A stretch of 64,000 nt of DNA from Pseudomonadota bacterium (GCA_028873515.1 JAGWIG010000007.1:1-64000); one strand, 5' to 3'. Shown: positions 1 through 9,561, counted from the first letter of the stretch. The notes: a model not told the origin generated them from the sequence alone. Program-made: numbers and translations.

Positions 1-48
1 CGCGTAAATCTGGTATCTTTCTTCCTGGGTAAGGTGTGTGTAGTTCAT
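1..48 (-). mobile_element. IS30-family transposase, N-terminal fragment cut by the window edge
   Basis: Reading leftward from the ATG at 48, the 16 visible codons give MNYTHLTQEERYQIYA. This is the characteristic beginning of IS30-family transposases, just ahead of their helix-turn-helix. The rest of the gene lies outside the window. It faces away from pepN, so the end of the element should lie somewhere between about 49 and 300; I could not place its inverted repeat with confidence. Whether the element is intact cannot be judged here. Confidence 0.75.
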
Positions 49-394
49 GGATGCAATTTCGACTGGCTGGTCAAAAAAGCACAAATGCTACCGCATCCTG
101 CCCCCCTGATCAGCATTATTCAAAATTGCACTTCATGCTTGAATCCGTGCAGTTATTTTGGTTAAAAAAACCAAAAAAAGATACTCGGCATCAATTATGA
201 CTATATATAAATTAATTTTCTAAATTCATAAGGCAAGAAAAAAATTAAACCTGCCTGGTAACAAGGAAACTCTTTGAGACCAAATCTTCACACTCAATAT
301 TTTGAATCACTATTTTCACAAATCATTTTTTACTAACCCTGCACCTTACCAAATAAAATATTACAATACTGGAGACCTCCAAGGAGAACTTACA
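49..394. other. AT-rich intergenic stretch between the IS30 fragment and pepN
   Basis: No coding sequence is supported here. The first part probably holds the terminal region of the IS30-family element. The second part (about 160-300) is A/T-rich with homopolymer A runs and probably carries the pepN promoter, but no clear -35/-10 pair is called. The in-frame extension of pepN from 302 to 394 has no Shine-Dalgarno sequence at its TTG and is treated as leader. Confidence 0.4.
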
Positions 395-3034
395 TTGAAT
401 GAAAACAAGTTGCCCAAAACATTTTACCTAAGGGATTATCAAATCCCAGACTGGCTCGTAGACTATGTCGATATCACCTTCGACCTATATGAAGACCATG
501 TAAAGGTCCATTCAGTCTTAACCATGAGACAAAACCCTGGAGGTCTGAATGGCCCAGTCATCCTGTATGGAGAAGATCTTGAGATAGCTTCATTTGCCGT
601 TTCAGGAAAGCCACTGCCAACCCTGCCTTATGAAGGAAAGCTTGTATTCGAAGCCCCGAGTGACCATTTCACCCTCTCCATCGAAACCCTGCTGAAACCC
701 CAGAACAATACCCGGCTAGAAGGGCTGTACCGCTCGGGTGAAACTTTCTGTACACAATGTGAAGCTGAAGGTTTCAGAAGAATTACCTTTTACCCCGATC
801 GTCCGGATATCATGGCTAGATTCAAAACTACAATTCGGGCAGACAAATCTCTATATCCGGTTTTGCTTTCAAATGGAAACCGAATCGCGTCAAAAGAACT
901 TCCTGACGGACGGCATGAGGTCATCTGGGAGGATCCTTTCCGCAAACCCTGCTATCTTTTTGCTTTAGTAGCTGGGAATTTATGTGCCATCAAGGACACT
1001 TTTGTCACTGCTCGCAACCGCAATATCAATCTTGAAATTTACGTTGAACAGGAAAACATTGACAAGGCAAATCATGCCATGAACTCCCTCAAGGAAGCGA
1101 TGCGATGGGATGAAAAACGTTTTGGGCTTGAATATGACCTTGATACCTACATGATTGTGGCCGTCAATGATTTTAATATGGGAGCAATGGAAAATAAGGG
1201 CCTTAACATTTTCAATTCCAAATATGTACTGGCCAGCAATGAAACGGCTACAGATCAAGATTTTGAAAATATCCAGGCGGTAATCGGTCATGAGTACTTT
1301 CATAACTGGACAGGGAATCGCGTCACCTGTCGTGATTGGTTCCAGTTATGTTTAAAAGAAGGACTTACTGTTTTTCGCGATCAGGAATTTACTTCTGATT
1401 TGAATTCACGCCCAGTCAAACGAATTCAGGATGTGAAACTTCTTCGCACCGCGCAATTTATAGAAGACGCTGGACCCATGAGTCATCCGATTCGTCCGGA
1501 GTCCTATATGGAAATCTCCAATTTCTATACCCTCACCGTATATGAAAAAGGCGCTGAAGTTGTCCGAATGCTACACAACCTGCTGGGTGAAAAAACTTTT
1601 CAGGAAGGAATGAAGTGTTATTTTCTTCGCCATGATGGTGAAGCAGTTACGACTGACGATTTCATTGCCGCCATGGAGGCAGCTTCAGGAAAAAATCTTA
1701 GCCAGTTCAAGCTTTGGTACAGCCAAGCTGGAACTCCTGAAATAACGGTCTCCGGTAAATTTGACTCAAACCTTAAAACCTATAGCCTGAATTTTAGCCA
1801 AAAAACGCCTCCCACGCCAGGGCAACCATTCAAGACTCCTTTACATATCCCGGTTAATATTGGTCTTCTCGATCCAAAAGGTAATGAATTTCACTTGTAT
1901 CTGGTAGGGGAACAACCTGTTGATGAGCCCATAAACAAGTCACGAATACTTGAGTTAACAAAAAATAGTCAAACATTTACATTTATTAATATCAATTGCG
2001 AACCTATTCCTTCGCTTCTGCGGAATTTTTCAGCTCCGGTCAAGCTTCATTTCAGCTACTCCGATGAAATGCTTGCTTTTCTTTGCGCACATGATTCGGA
2101 TCCATTCAATCGATGGGAAGCAATACAGAAACTTGCCCTCAAATCCCTAATCTCACTAGTGAGGGATTATCAGGAAAACCGGGTATTTTCCTGCCCAGAA
2201 CTTTTGATCTCAACCTTTGAGCGACTTCTTTCAGATCCGGATATTGATGACGCATTCAAGACGCAGAGCCTAACTTTGCCAAACGAGTCCTATCTTAGCG
2301 AACAGTTTGCAGTCATTGACGTAGAAGCCATTTATGCCGCGCACCATTATTTAACATGCAGCCTTGCGACATTGCTTTATCATAAATGGTTTGAAATCTA
2401 TAAGTTGCGAAATGATGATCAGTTTGAACGAAATGGTTATGCCATTGGCCGTCGATCCCTAAAAAACCTGGCTCTCCACTATCTTTCCTATTCACCCAAT
2501 GAAATCATTGAAACATTTCTCAACCAACAATTTTATGAAGCAAAATGCATGACTGATGAAATTGCCTCTCTCGTGTTACTTGAGCGGCTAGGTGGAAATA
2601 TCCGGGATAAGGCTCTTGAACATTTTCATCATCGTTGGAGGCAGCAAGCCTTGGTCATTGACAAATGGTTTACCATACAGGCTACTTCAAAACACCCTGA
2701 TACATTCAAACAGGTACAAAGACTCGTTAATCACCCCGATTTTACATTCAGCAACCCCAATCGGGTACGTGCCCTTCTTGCTACTTTTTCTCATTCCAAT
2801 TTCATACGGTTTCATCAGAAAGATGGCCAATGTTACCATTTTCTAGCCCGGAATATATGTTATATCGACACCAGAAATCCCCAGTTAGCCTCACGACTTG
2901 CGCAGGCTCTTTCTAACTGGCGCAGATTTGATTTAACTAGAGCTTCCCATATGAAAAACGCCTTACAAGCCATACTGGAGAAATCCGGGCTTTCAAAAGA
3001 TACGTTTGAAATCGTAGAAAAAAGCCTTGTTTAA
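395..3034 (+). CDS. pepN: Aminopeptidase N (M1 family zinc metallopeptidase)
   Basis: Cytosolic metallo-aminopeptidase that removes N-terminal residues from peptides during protein turnover. The M1 signatures are plain: the exopeptidase motif GAMEN, then HEYFHNW with the third zinc ligand E in the following LKEGLTVFRDQEF. The long alpha-helical C-terminal half is that of the PepN subfamily. The ORF track opens at a TTG at 302 with no ribosome site. The TTG at 395 has AAGGAGA seven bases upstream and gives MNENKLPKTFYLRDYQIPDWL, which fits the start of PepN homologues. It also gives 879 residues against about 870 in E. coli. The gene appears monocistronic, with the exonuclease gene 92 bases downstream. 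Confidence 0.93.
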   Translation: MNENKLPKTFYLRDYQIPDWLVDYVDITFDLYEDHVKVHSVLTMRQNPGGLNGPVILYGEDLEIASFAVSGKPLPTLPYEGKLVFEAPSDHFTLSIETLLKPQNNTRLEGLYRSGETFCTQCEAEGFRRITFYPDRPDIMARFKTTIRADKSLYPVLLSNGNRIASKELPDGRHEVIWEDPFRKPCYLFALVAGNLCAIKDTFVTARNRNINLEIYVEQENIDKANHAMNSLKEAMRWDEKRFGLEYDLDTYMIVAVNDFNMGAMENKGLNIFNSKYVLASNETATDQDFENIQAVIGHEYFHNWTGNRVTCRDWFQLCLKEGLTVFRDQEFTSDLNSRPVKRIQDVKLLRTAQFIEDAGPMSHPIRPESYMEISNFYTLTVYEKGAEVVRMLHNLLGEKTFQEGMKCYFLRHDGEAVTTDDFIAAMEAASGKNLSQFKLWYSQAGTPEITVSGKFDSNLKTYSLNFSQKTPPTPGQPFKTPLHIPVNIGLLDPKGNEFHLYLVGEQPVDEPINKSRILELTKNSQTFTFININCEPIPSLLRNFSAPVKLHFSYSDEMLAFLCAHDSDPFNRWEAIQKLALKSLISLVRDYQENRVFSCPELLISTFERLLSDPDIDDAFKTQSLTLPNESYLSEQFAVIDVEAIYAAHHYLTCSLATLLYHKWFEIYKLRNDDQFERNGYAIGRRSLKNLALHYLSYSPNEIIETFLNQQFYEAKCMTDEIASLVLLERLGGNIRDKALEHFHHRWRQQALVIDKWFTIQATSKHPDTFKQVQRLVNHPDFTFSNPNRVRALLATFSHSNFIRFHQKDGQCYHFLARNICYIDTRNPQLASRLAQALSNWRRFDLTRASHMKNALQAILEKSGLSKDTFEIVEKSLV

Positions 3035-3126
3035 ACTGAATTATTGGCTAGCAGGATTGACCGGGTTAAATTTCTGGATAATCCTGTTCCTTTCACTCCC
3101 ACATTTGGTCGACTCACAAAAAACAA

Positions 3127-4014
3127 ATGATTAATCTTGAAGAAATGGCTCATAAACTTGAGGAAAGTGGCAAATACAAAATATTGCGGGCCTATCAGCA
3201 ACCAGAGTGCTACAACCCTGATGATGGCTCTATAAAACGAAAAGGTGTTCTGATTGACACCGAAGACACGGGCACGGATTTTCGTAAAGATGCAATCATC
3301 GAACTTGGCATGGTTAAATTTGAATACAGTCCCCATGATGGACGTATTTTCCGAATCCTTGAAACTTATGACGAATACAGTGATCCAGGCTACCCTATCC
3401 CGGAGATCATCACACGGCTCACTGGTATCACTGATGCAACGGTCAAGGGAAAGAAAATTGACCTGACTCACGTAAAGGCATTTCTAAAGGATGTAAATTT
3501 CGTCATTGCGCACAATGCCGGTTTTGACCGTAAATTCTGCGAAAAATTGCACCCGGTATTCATGGACATATCATGGGGTTGTTCAATGAGCGACATAGAT
3601 TGGTCAAGCGAAGGCATTGAAAGTCGTAAGCTAGATTATATCGCCTCCAAACTTGGGTTTTTCTTTACTGGGCATCGCGCCATAAACGACTGCCTTGCTA
3701 CCCTTCACATCCTTTCGATGCAGCTACCAAAATCACAAACACCTGCCTTGCTGACTCTCCTTGAAAATGCAAGGCGACTAACTTACCGTATTTATGCACT
3801 TAATTCTCCTTACTCTGCAAAGGATATTTTAAAAGCTAGAGGATATTTATGGAATGATGGAAATGGAAATCAACCTAAGGCCTGGTATGTCGAAGTGCCT
3901 CAAGAGAGAAAAGATACAGAAATCAGATACCTTTATAAGGAAATTTACAAAAATGAACCTTGCCTCCCACAAATCCAAATCAATGCCCAGAACCGTTATT
4001 CTGATCGGATCTAA
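3127..4014 (+). CDS. DnaQ-like DEDDh 3'-5' exonuclease
   Basis: A 295-residue protein with an exonuclease fold of the DnaQ/RNase T type. The motifs appear in order: ExoI IDTEDTG (about residue 43), ExoII IAHNAGFD (about 127), and ExoIII HRAINDC (about 191), which supplies the His and last Asp of the DEDDh set. About 90 residues follow the exonuclease core, with the segment AKDILKARGYLWNDGNGNQPKAW. This resembles the small C-terminal module found in stand-alone exonucleases of this group. It lacks polymerase and UvrC-like domains, so it is neither DinG nor the replicative epsilon fused form. The likely role is trimming DNA or RNA 3' ends; the exact substrate cannot be told. No clear ribosome site precedes the ATG. 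Confidence 0.8.
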   Translation: MINLEEMAHKLEESGKYKILRAYQQPECYNPDDGSIKRKGVLIDTEDTGTDFRKDAIIELGMVKFEYSPHDGRIFRILETYDEYSDPGYPIPEIITRLTGITDATVKGKKIDLTHVKAFLKDVNFVIAHNAGFDRKFCEKLHPVFMDISWGCSMSDIDWSSEGIESRKLDYIASKLGFFFTGHRAINDCLATLHILSMQLPKSQTPALLTLLENARRLTYRIYALNSPYSAKDILKARGYLWNDGNGNQPKAWYVEVPQERKDTEIRYLYKEIYKNEPCLPQIQINAQNRYSDRI

Positions 4015-4059
4015 ATAATCCGCAGCCTGCGTATATGTTTAAGAACCTTGTGAATCAGA

Positions 4060-4549
4060 CCCGGATCAATCCCAACTTGACCGATAGCTTCCCTTCGATC
4101 GTCACTTCGTCGGTGCAAAGCATCAAAACGAAGCAACGGCCAGCGACATCCTTGCTGAGCATGACAATATAACGATTGCCGCATTTGGAGGGGTACATGG
4201 AAAATGCATATTCAAGACCGCGTCCATCCTTCTTTTTGAAGGATGGGCATTGGTTACGCCTGGCAAAAAAAAGCTACTGAAAGCGGTTTGCAGGTGCCAC
4301 AACAACTGCTGAACCGGAACACTGCTAACCTCGTTCAGCCATGCATATTCTGGCTGCATCTTGAGCGTAGTCAACATGGCGTAAGTTTCGTGGGTAGCCT
4401 GCCCGATTCTGTTCCTTGAACCATGTACCCGTACGCTAGCGCAGCATATGGTTGTAGGCAAAACGGGTACATCCGAATGTTTTGGCAAGAATTTCCTTTT
4501 GCTGTGGTGTCGGATAAAACTGAAAACAATAAGCGCGTTTACGTTCCAT
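4060..4549 (-). pseudogene. tnpB: Decayed tnpB (IS200/IS605-type) fragment
   Basis: Reading leftward from ATG at 4549 gives MERKRAYCFQFYPTPQQKEILAKTFGC, the typical TnpB start, but an in-frame TAG follows shortly after YNHMLR. Homology continues in shifted frames: QPEYAWLNEVSSVPVQQLLWHLQTAF, then RCFV, then VGIDPGL, which matches RuvC motif I. Nothing recognisable follows, so the RuvC II and III motifs and the zinc finger are missing. It is therefore a relic with at least one stop, frameshifts and a 3' truncation. The ORF-track entry 4123..4590 is one frame of this relic, not a gene. No tnpA lies nearby. Confidence 0.85.
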
Positions 4550-4836
4550 TTACATGGAATTGTCAAACAATGTAAGGTTGCCAGCAACAAGATGGCTATC
4601 AGGGAAGAAGGGGTGAGAATGGGGTGGCCCTCGACCGCCGGGCTATTCCCACAAGGCCTCTATGCCGGAGTTTCCGCGCAAATAGTTGAAAATCTGGTGA
4701 CATGTCTCGTCCAGGTGTTTAGTATCCTCAAAAGATATTCAGCTTGCTACTGTAATTTTAGTCCTAAAGGTAAAGGCACAGGGGTCTAATACACATATCG
4801 GAATTACTTTAAATTACCCTTCCAATCTCAATGAAT

Positions 4837-7218
4837 CTATTCCATGGCCAGTCGAAGATTTCTTAAATTTTTGGCAACAACACTTCCTCTTCTTGCACGA
4901 TGTGATAAGAAAAGATCAAAATCTCCACCCTGAACTACCTGCTCTACCAATTTGCCAGCCCGCCCTTGCCCAACCAGCCTGAGCCTTTTTTCATTCAAAA
5001 CCGTCACATCAAGAAGTTTGGCATCTGCTTCTAACTTCATAAGCATAAGACCTTTACCTCTCGGCATCACTTTAATCTCATTCAAAGCAAATACGATAAG
5101 TCGCGAATCATCAGCAAGGACTGCAATATATTCCTTTTCAAGATCTCTCACACGAACAGGTAGAAGTGGAACTTCAGCCTCACCGAGCGTCATGAAACCC
5201 TTGCCGGCCCGATTGCGACTTGAAAGATCGTCTAACGATGCAATAAAGCCAAATCCACCGCTTGCAGCAAAAAGATATCGATCTTCTGGCTTGCCGGATA
5301 ACATGTAAAGCACACGTCCACCTTGTTGAACTTCTGCCAGGGTAGCTACTGACACGCCTTCTCCCCGCCCACCAGGGATATTGGCAGTAGCAACAGAATA
5401 TGCCCTTCCATGATCATCAATGAAATAAACCTGATCAATGGAGCGTGTTTCAACATGAGCCAGATATTCATCTCCAGCTTTATAGTTTTGTACTGACAAA
5501 TCAATACCATGGCCCGTTCTCTGCCGTACCCAGCCTTTTCGGGAAAGAATGATGGTTACCGGTTCATTAACAACAGAACGGGTATATATGGCACTCTGAG
5601 CTTCTTCAATCAACGTCCGTCGCTCATCTCCGTAATGTTCAATGTCACGACGAATTTCCTTGATCATTTGCCTTCGCAGGAGACTTTCATCCCCAAGCAT
5701 GGCTTCTAAACCAGTTTTTTCATCATTAAGGCTCGTGAGCTCTTGTTCAATCCTGATTCCCTCAAGACGGGCCAGTTGGCGCAATCGAATATCCAGAATG
5801 TCATTGGCCTGAATTTCGCTTAAATCATAAGCTTCAATAAGATCAGTTTTGGGATCATCAGACATTCTTATTATGCGGATAACTTCATCAATATTCAGAA
5901 ATACAATCTTCCGGCCTTCAAGGATATGGATACGATCTTTAATTCTGTCAAGCCGGTAGTGAACCCGCCTGGTTATTGTCACAATTCTAAAATTTACCCA
6001 TTCTCCAAGTATCATTGCCAGGTTTTTTTGTATTGGTTTACCGTCTATGCCAATAACTACGAGATTCATAGAATAATTAATTTCAAGCGAGGTATGCGAA
6101 AGCAATGCCAACATGAACTCCTGAGGTTCCAGTCTGGAAGATCGGGGCTCAAATACTAGTCTGACCGCTTCTTTCTTGTCCGACTCATCACGTACGGATT
6201 CAATCAGTCCAACAAAAAGCTGCTTAAGATTTTTCTGGGACAACGACAGGTCTTTCTCTCCTTTTTTTGGCTGGGGATTTGTCAATCCCTCTATTTCCTC
6301 CATAATCAGGTTTGCTGAAACCCCATGTGGCAACTCGTAGACCACTACACGCCAGTGACCTCGGGCAAGCTCCTCGAGTTTCCAGCAAGACCGCACACGG
6401 ATGCTACCGCGACCTGTAGCGTAAATCAGTACCAGATCTTCATGGGAAGTAATAATATGGCCACCGCCTGGAAAATCCGGGCCTTTGATATATTGCATCA
6501 AGGCTGCAGTATCCAGCTTAGGTCGTTTAACAAGCTCAATAACTGCAGAGCCTACTTCACGCATATTGTGGGAAGGGGTTTCTGTCGCAAGACCGACCCC
6601 AATACCTGTCTGGCCATTTAACAAAATCATGGGCAGTCGTGCGGGTAGAAGTTTAGGTTCCTTCAAGGTACCATCATAATTCGGGATAAATTCAACCGTA
6701 CCTTGATCAATCTCTGATAGAAGAAGCTCAGACAATCCAGAGAGCTTGGCTTCGGTATACCGCATTGCAGCAGGATTATCACCATCCCTGGAGCCAAAAT
6801 TGCCTTCACCGGTAATTAGCGGGTAACGCATGCTGAAATCCTGCGCCAGACGCACCATCGCATCATAAGCAGCCTGATCTGAATGCGGGTGCCATTTCCC
6901 CAGCACCTCTCCAACTACCCTCGCAGATTTGACCGGTTTTGAGGTATGTGTAATACCGAGTTCATGCATAGCAAAGAGAATTCGTCGCTGAACATGCTTG
7001 AGTCCATCACTGACATCCGGAATAGCCCGCCCCTTTACGACACTCATTGCATATGCAAGATAGGCATGCTCAGCATATTCTCCCAACGGATGAAAATCCC
7101 TTTCAGGCATTTCACAGCCACCATTTCCATTTATCCCATCACCCTCACCACCCCCAACAACTTCGTCCGAAACGGGATTAATCGGTTGACCGAACAAATC
7201 TAGCGTCAAATCATCCAT
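4837..7218 (-). CDS. parC: DNA topoisomerase IV subunit A
   Basis: The 793-residue DNA-cleaving subunit of topoisomerase IV, which separates daughter chromosomes; its partner ParE is encoded near 32-34 kb. Motifs include the QRRILFAMHELG winged-helix region, the catalytic tyrosine in AAMRYTEAKL, and FPNYDGTLKEPKLLPARLP-type breakage-reunion sequence. A beta-pinwheel C-terminal domain follows the coiled-coil region. An acidic, glycine-rich N-terminal stretch (VGGGEGDGINGNGG) makes it about 40 residues longer than E. coli ParC. The C-terminal domain is short, and the full GyrA-box is not evident, which favours ParC over GyrA. It is transcribed alone, with no parE alongside. Confidence 0.92.
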   Translation of the reverse strand: MDDLTLDLFGQPINPVSDEVVGGGEGDGINGNGGCEMPERDFHPLGEYAEHAYLAYAMSVVKGRAIPDVSDGLKHVQRRILFAMHELGITHTSKPVKSARVVGEVLGKWHPHSDQAAYDAMVRLAQDFSMRYPLITGEGNFGSRDGDNPAAMRYTEAKLSGLSELLLSEIDQGTVEFIPNYDGTLKEPKLLPARLPMILLNGQTGIGVGLATETPSHNMREVGSAVIELVKRPKLDTAALMQYIKGPDFPGGGHIITSHEDLVLIYATGRGSIRVRSCWKLEELARGHWRVVVYELPHGVSANLIMEEIEGLTNPQPKKGEKDLSLSQKNLKQLFVGLIESVRDESDKKEAVRLVFEPRSSRLEPQEFMLALLSHTSLEINYSMNLVVIGIDGKPIQKNLAMILGEWVNFRIVTITRRVHYRLDRIKDRIHILEGRKIVFLNIDEVIRIIRMSDDPKTDLIEAYDLSEIQANDILDIRLRQLARLEGIRIEQELTSLNDEKTGLEAMLGDESLLRRQMIKEIRRDIEHYGDERRTLIEEAQSAIYTRSVVNEPVTIILSRKGWVRQRTGHGIDLSVQNYKAGDEYLAHVETRSIDQVYFIDDHGRAYSVATANIPGGRGEGVSVATLAEVQQGGRVLYMLSGKPEDRYLFAASGGFGFIASLDDLSSRNRAGKGFMTLGEAEVPLLPVRVRDLEKEYIAVLADDSRLIVFALNEIKVMPRGKGLMLMKLEADAKLLDVTVLNEKRLRLVGQGRAGKLVEQVVQGGDFDLFLSHRARRGSVVAKNLRNLRLAME

Positions 7219-7559
7219 AAAAATTTTAACTTTCCTGACTCATTTTCATATCAACCAACTGCAGAAAAAATTCTGGCCTGACCAAAACCGCATTCTATCG
7301 CATGAAAAAGACAACATTAACAGAAAAAGAAGGATTGCTCGCAAAGAATCTAACAGAGTTAATCCCCCGGTTCAACCTGGAATTCATAACAAAACCGTAA
7401 AGTTTCAAATCCTTATAATTAACTACAACAATTTGTTTATACACATAATAAAGCCAATAAAACTTTCATAAATAGTTCATATTTTTTTAAGTTTCACGTA
7501 ACGCTTCACCCCTAGAATTTGCACTGTAAATTTGTTAAACATCAAAAAGGAGTTTCACC
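7219..7559. other. Intergenic region between parC and the small membrane ORF
   Basis: A divergent, A/T-rich region of about 340 bases with no ORF support. It must hold the parC promoter (leftward) and a promoter for the small membrane protein (rightward). Candidate boxes are too degenerate to call by eye. The only clear signal is the strong ribosome site AAAAAGGAG at its right edge. Confidence 0.4.
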
Positions 7560-7736
7560 ATGCAACAGCCATTTATCGACTTTCTTCCCACCCTCGCCGC
7601 TATTCTTTTAATTCTAGGCACCCTCATCCAGTTTGCAAGTTTTCGCAAAGCCACTCCAAACAATGCCCCTGCTTTTAACGAGATTCAGGATGATGCAGAA
7701 ATTAGTGCCACCTATTTCAGCATCCGTGGTTTGTAA
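7560..7736 (+). CDS. Small single-span membrane protein of unknown function (58 aa)
   Basis: This ORF is too short for the ORF track but is well supported. It has a strong Shine-Dalgarno sequence (AAAAAGGAG, spacing about 7) before ATG, one hydrophobic segment (FLPTLAAILLILGTLIQFASF, residues 8-28), then a basic patch RK and an acidic C-terminal tail (EIQDDAEISATYF). The topology suggests an inner-membrane peptide with the tail probably in the cytoplasm. I recognise no family. It sits alone, 200 bases upstream of the adenosine-deaminase-like gene and on the same strand, so the two could be co-transcribed. Confidence 0.6.
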   Translation: MQQPFIDFLPTLAAILLILGTLIQFASFRKATPNNAPAFNEIQDDAEISATYFSIRGL

Positions 7737-7935
7737 GCAATGAGCTACACGACAAAGCGCCGGACCAGGGAGATTATGGATAATACTAATCTCAACCGGC
7801 GTTATTGTTGGATAAAACAACGCAATATGCTCTCAGATTGAATCTTCTCCTTCAAGAATTTCAACGTATATGCATACGATCATCAAGTTTTCCTGCTAAC
7901 TGCCGATAGAAGATTGACCGATCGGAAAGTCTGCC

Positions 7936-9561
7936 ATGCATAATTGCTTTAAGCTTATCCGGCCAGCCATCCTGGCTTTGCTGCTTCTTGGGCTTACACA
8001 AGCCGCATATGGGCAGTTGACGCAACTCAGACTTCCCCCCTCCCGTTTGCGAGAACGTCTTATGCGGGAAGACATAATCAAAAAAAATCTTGCCAGGCTC
8101 AAAATAATGCAATTGAACGAACCTGAACGCAAGACTGCAGACTGGTTCGAGGAAAACCGTTACAACCCTCAGTTACGGTGGATTTTTTTATCTGAAATGC
8201 CCAAAGGGGCAGATCTGCATAATGACCTCATGGGTGCCGCATTCGCTGAAAACCTTTTGAAATTTGCAGCACAGAATGGAAAATGCATTAATACAGTAAA
8301 CTATTCCCTTGAAGATCCTCCTTGCCATCCAGTCACCAACCCTCCTGCAACTGAAGTCATAAATGATGATGAACTGCGAAACCTCGTCATCGATGCCTGG
8401 TCCATGCGAAATTTTCCAGCTAACAAGAACGGTTACAGGCATTACCTCTCAACATTCAGAAAATTTGAGTCCGCTATTCAAGGCCATAAAGGTGACATTC
8501 TCGCTGAAATTCTGCAACGTGCCGCCAAGCAAAATGTCCTCTATGTGGAAATCCCATTGCCTATCGCAAGCAAACTGTCGCGCGAATTAGGTGATCGCGC
8601 AGGTATTGGCGCCAGCTATAAAAGCATTTTCAAGCACATGCGTCAATCTGGGCTCGATATGGTTATTGATGCGGCACGAGTTGACCTGAATCGCATGACC
8701 CAAAATCTTAATGAAAAACTGGGATGCAATTCTACTCATTCAAAACCCGGGTGCTATGTAAAAGCACGTTTCCTGTACCAGGTTGACCGTAATCTACCTC
8801 CTAATGAAGTGTTTGCTGAAATGGCAGTTGGCTTTATGCTTGTAAAAACCGACCCCATGGTTGCTGGAGTTAACTTATCCATTCCTGAAGATGGAGGGGT
8901 AGCTATCAGGGATTACAGCAAACAAATGGACATGCTGGGCTATTTTCACAAAAAATTTCCTACAGTATATTTAAGTCTGACTGCAGGGGATCTCGTCCAG
9001 GGACTGGTTCCACCTCAAGAACTAACTTTTCATATTCGTGAGGCGATTAGTACTGCCCATGCAAGCCGAATCGAACAGGGAATCGACATTGCTTATGAAA
9101 AAAATCCTGAAAAACTTATGAATTCAATGAGACAAAAAAAAATCCTGGTACTCAGCTGTCTTGCGACAGACAATAACTTTCTTGGACTCAATAACGAAAA
9201 CGTACCCTTAACCTTTTATCTCAATGACCATGTTCCAGTTGCACTTGCAACTTGCGATGAAGGGATAAACCGCTCGGATCTGACCAGTGAATTCGAAATC
9301 GCTTCCACTAGTTTTGATATTGGCTATCCTGAGCTTAAGGAATTTGCCCGCAACAGCCTGGAATACAGCTTTCTGGGAGGAGGAAGCCTATGGGGAAACT
9401 ATGACAGGCTCATCCGTGTAACACCCTGCCTGCAGGATATCCCAGGAAAAGGGGAACCCAAGGGGAAATGTGCGGCCTATCTGGCAGACAATCTTCGTGC
9501 CAAGGAAGAATGGCAGCTTGAAGCACAATTTTCCCGATTCGAAGCCAATTATGATCATTAA
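7936..9561 (+). CDS. Exported adenosine-deaminase-fold protein, probably catalytically dead
   Basis: A 541-residue protein with a cleavable signal peptide (hydrophobic core AILALLLLGL, likely cut after AAYG). The overall pattern is that of the long exported adenosine deaminase family: MPKGADLHNDLMGA, HIREAISTAHASRI and DEGINRSDLTSEF. The family's catalytic positions are changed: HxH is HND (H95-D97), HAGEL is TAGDL (349-353), the GHG after RI is EQG (380-382), and TDDEG is TCDEG (439-443). Three of the four zinc ligands, the catalytic Glu and the second His are therefore altered. By inference it is a binding or structural pseudoenzyme, or has a different chemistry. It starts at ATG behind GGAAAG and converges on metR, sharing overlapping stop codons. 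Confidence 0.75.
   Translation: MHNCFKLIRPAILALLLLGLTQAAYGQLTQLRLPPSRLRERLMREDIIKKNLARLKIMQLNEPERKTADWFEENRYNPQLRWIFLSEMPKGADLHNDLMGAAFAENLLKFAAQNGKCINTVNYSLEDPPCHPVTNPPATEVINDDELRNLVIDAWSMRNFPANKNGYRHYLSTFRKFESAIQGHKGDILAEILQRAAKQNVLYVEIPLPIASKLSRELGDRAGIGASYKSIFKHMRQSGLDMVIDAARVDLNRMTQNLNEKLGCNSTHSKPGCYVKARFLYQVDRNLPPNEVFAEMAVGFMLVKTDPMVAGVNLSIPEDGGVAIRDYSKQMDMLGYFHKKFPTVYLSLTAGDLVQGLVPPQELTFHIREAISTAHASRIEQGIDIAYEKNPEKLMNSMRQKKILVLSCLATDNNFLGLNNENVPLTFYLNDHVPVALATCDEGINRSDLTSEFEIASTSFDIGYPELKEFARNSLEYSFLGGGSLWGNYDRLIRVTPCLQDIPGKGEPKGKCAAYLADNLRAKEEWQLEAQFSRFEANYDH

Noticed and set aside
121-147. TTGCACTT...TTGAATCCG sequence as the terminal inverted repeat of the IS30 element
   Set aside because: It resembles IS30-type ends, but the apparent orientation does not fit an element lying to the left, so it was not called.
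4448-4789. Plus-strand ORF of 113 codons
   Set aside because: Lies antisense to the tnpB relic and continues into sequence with no recognisable product or ribosome site.
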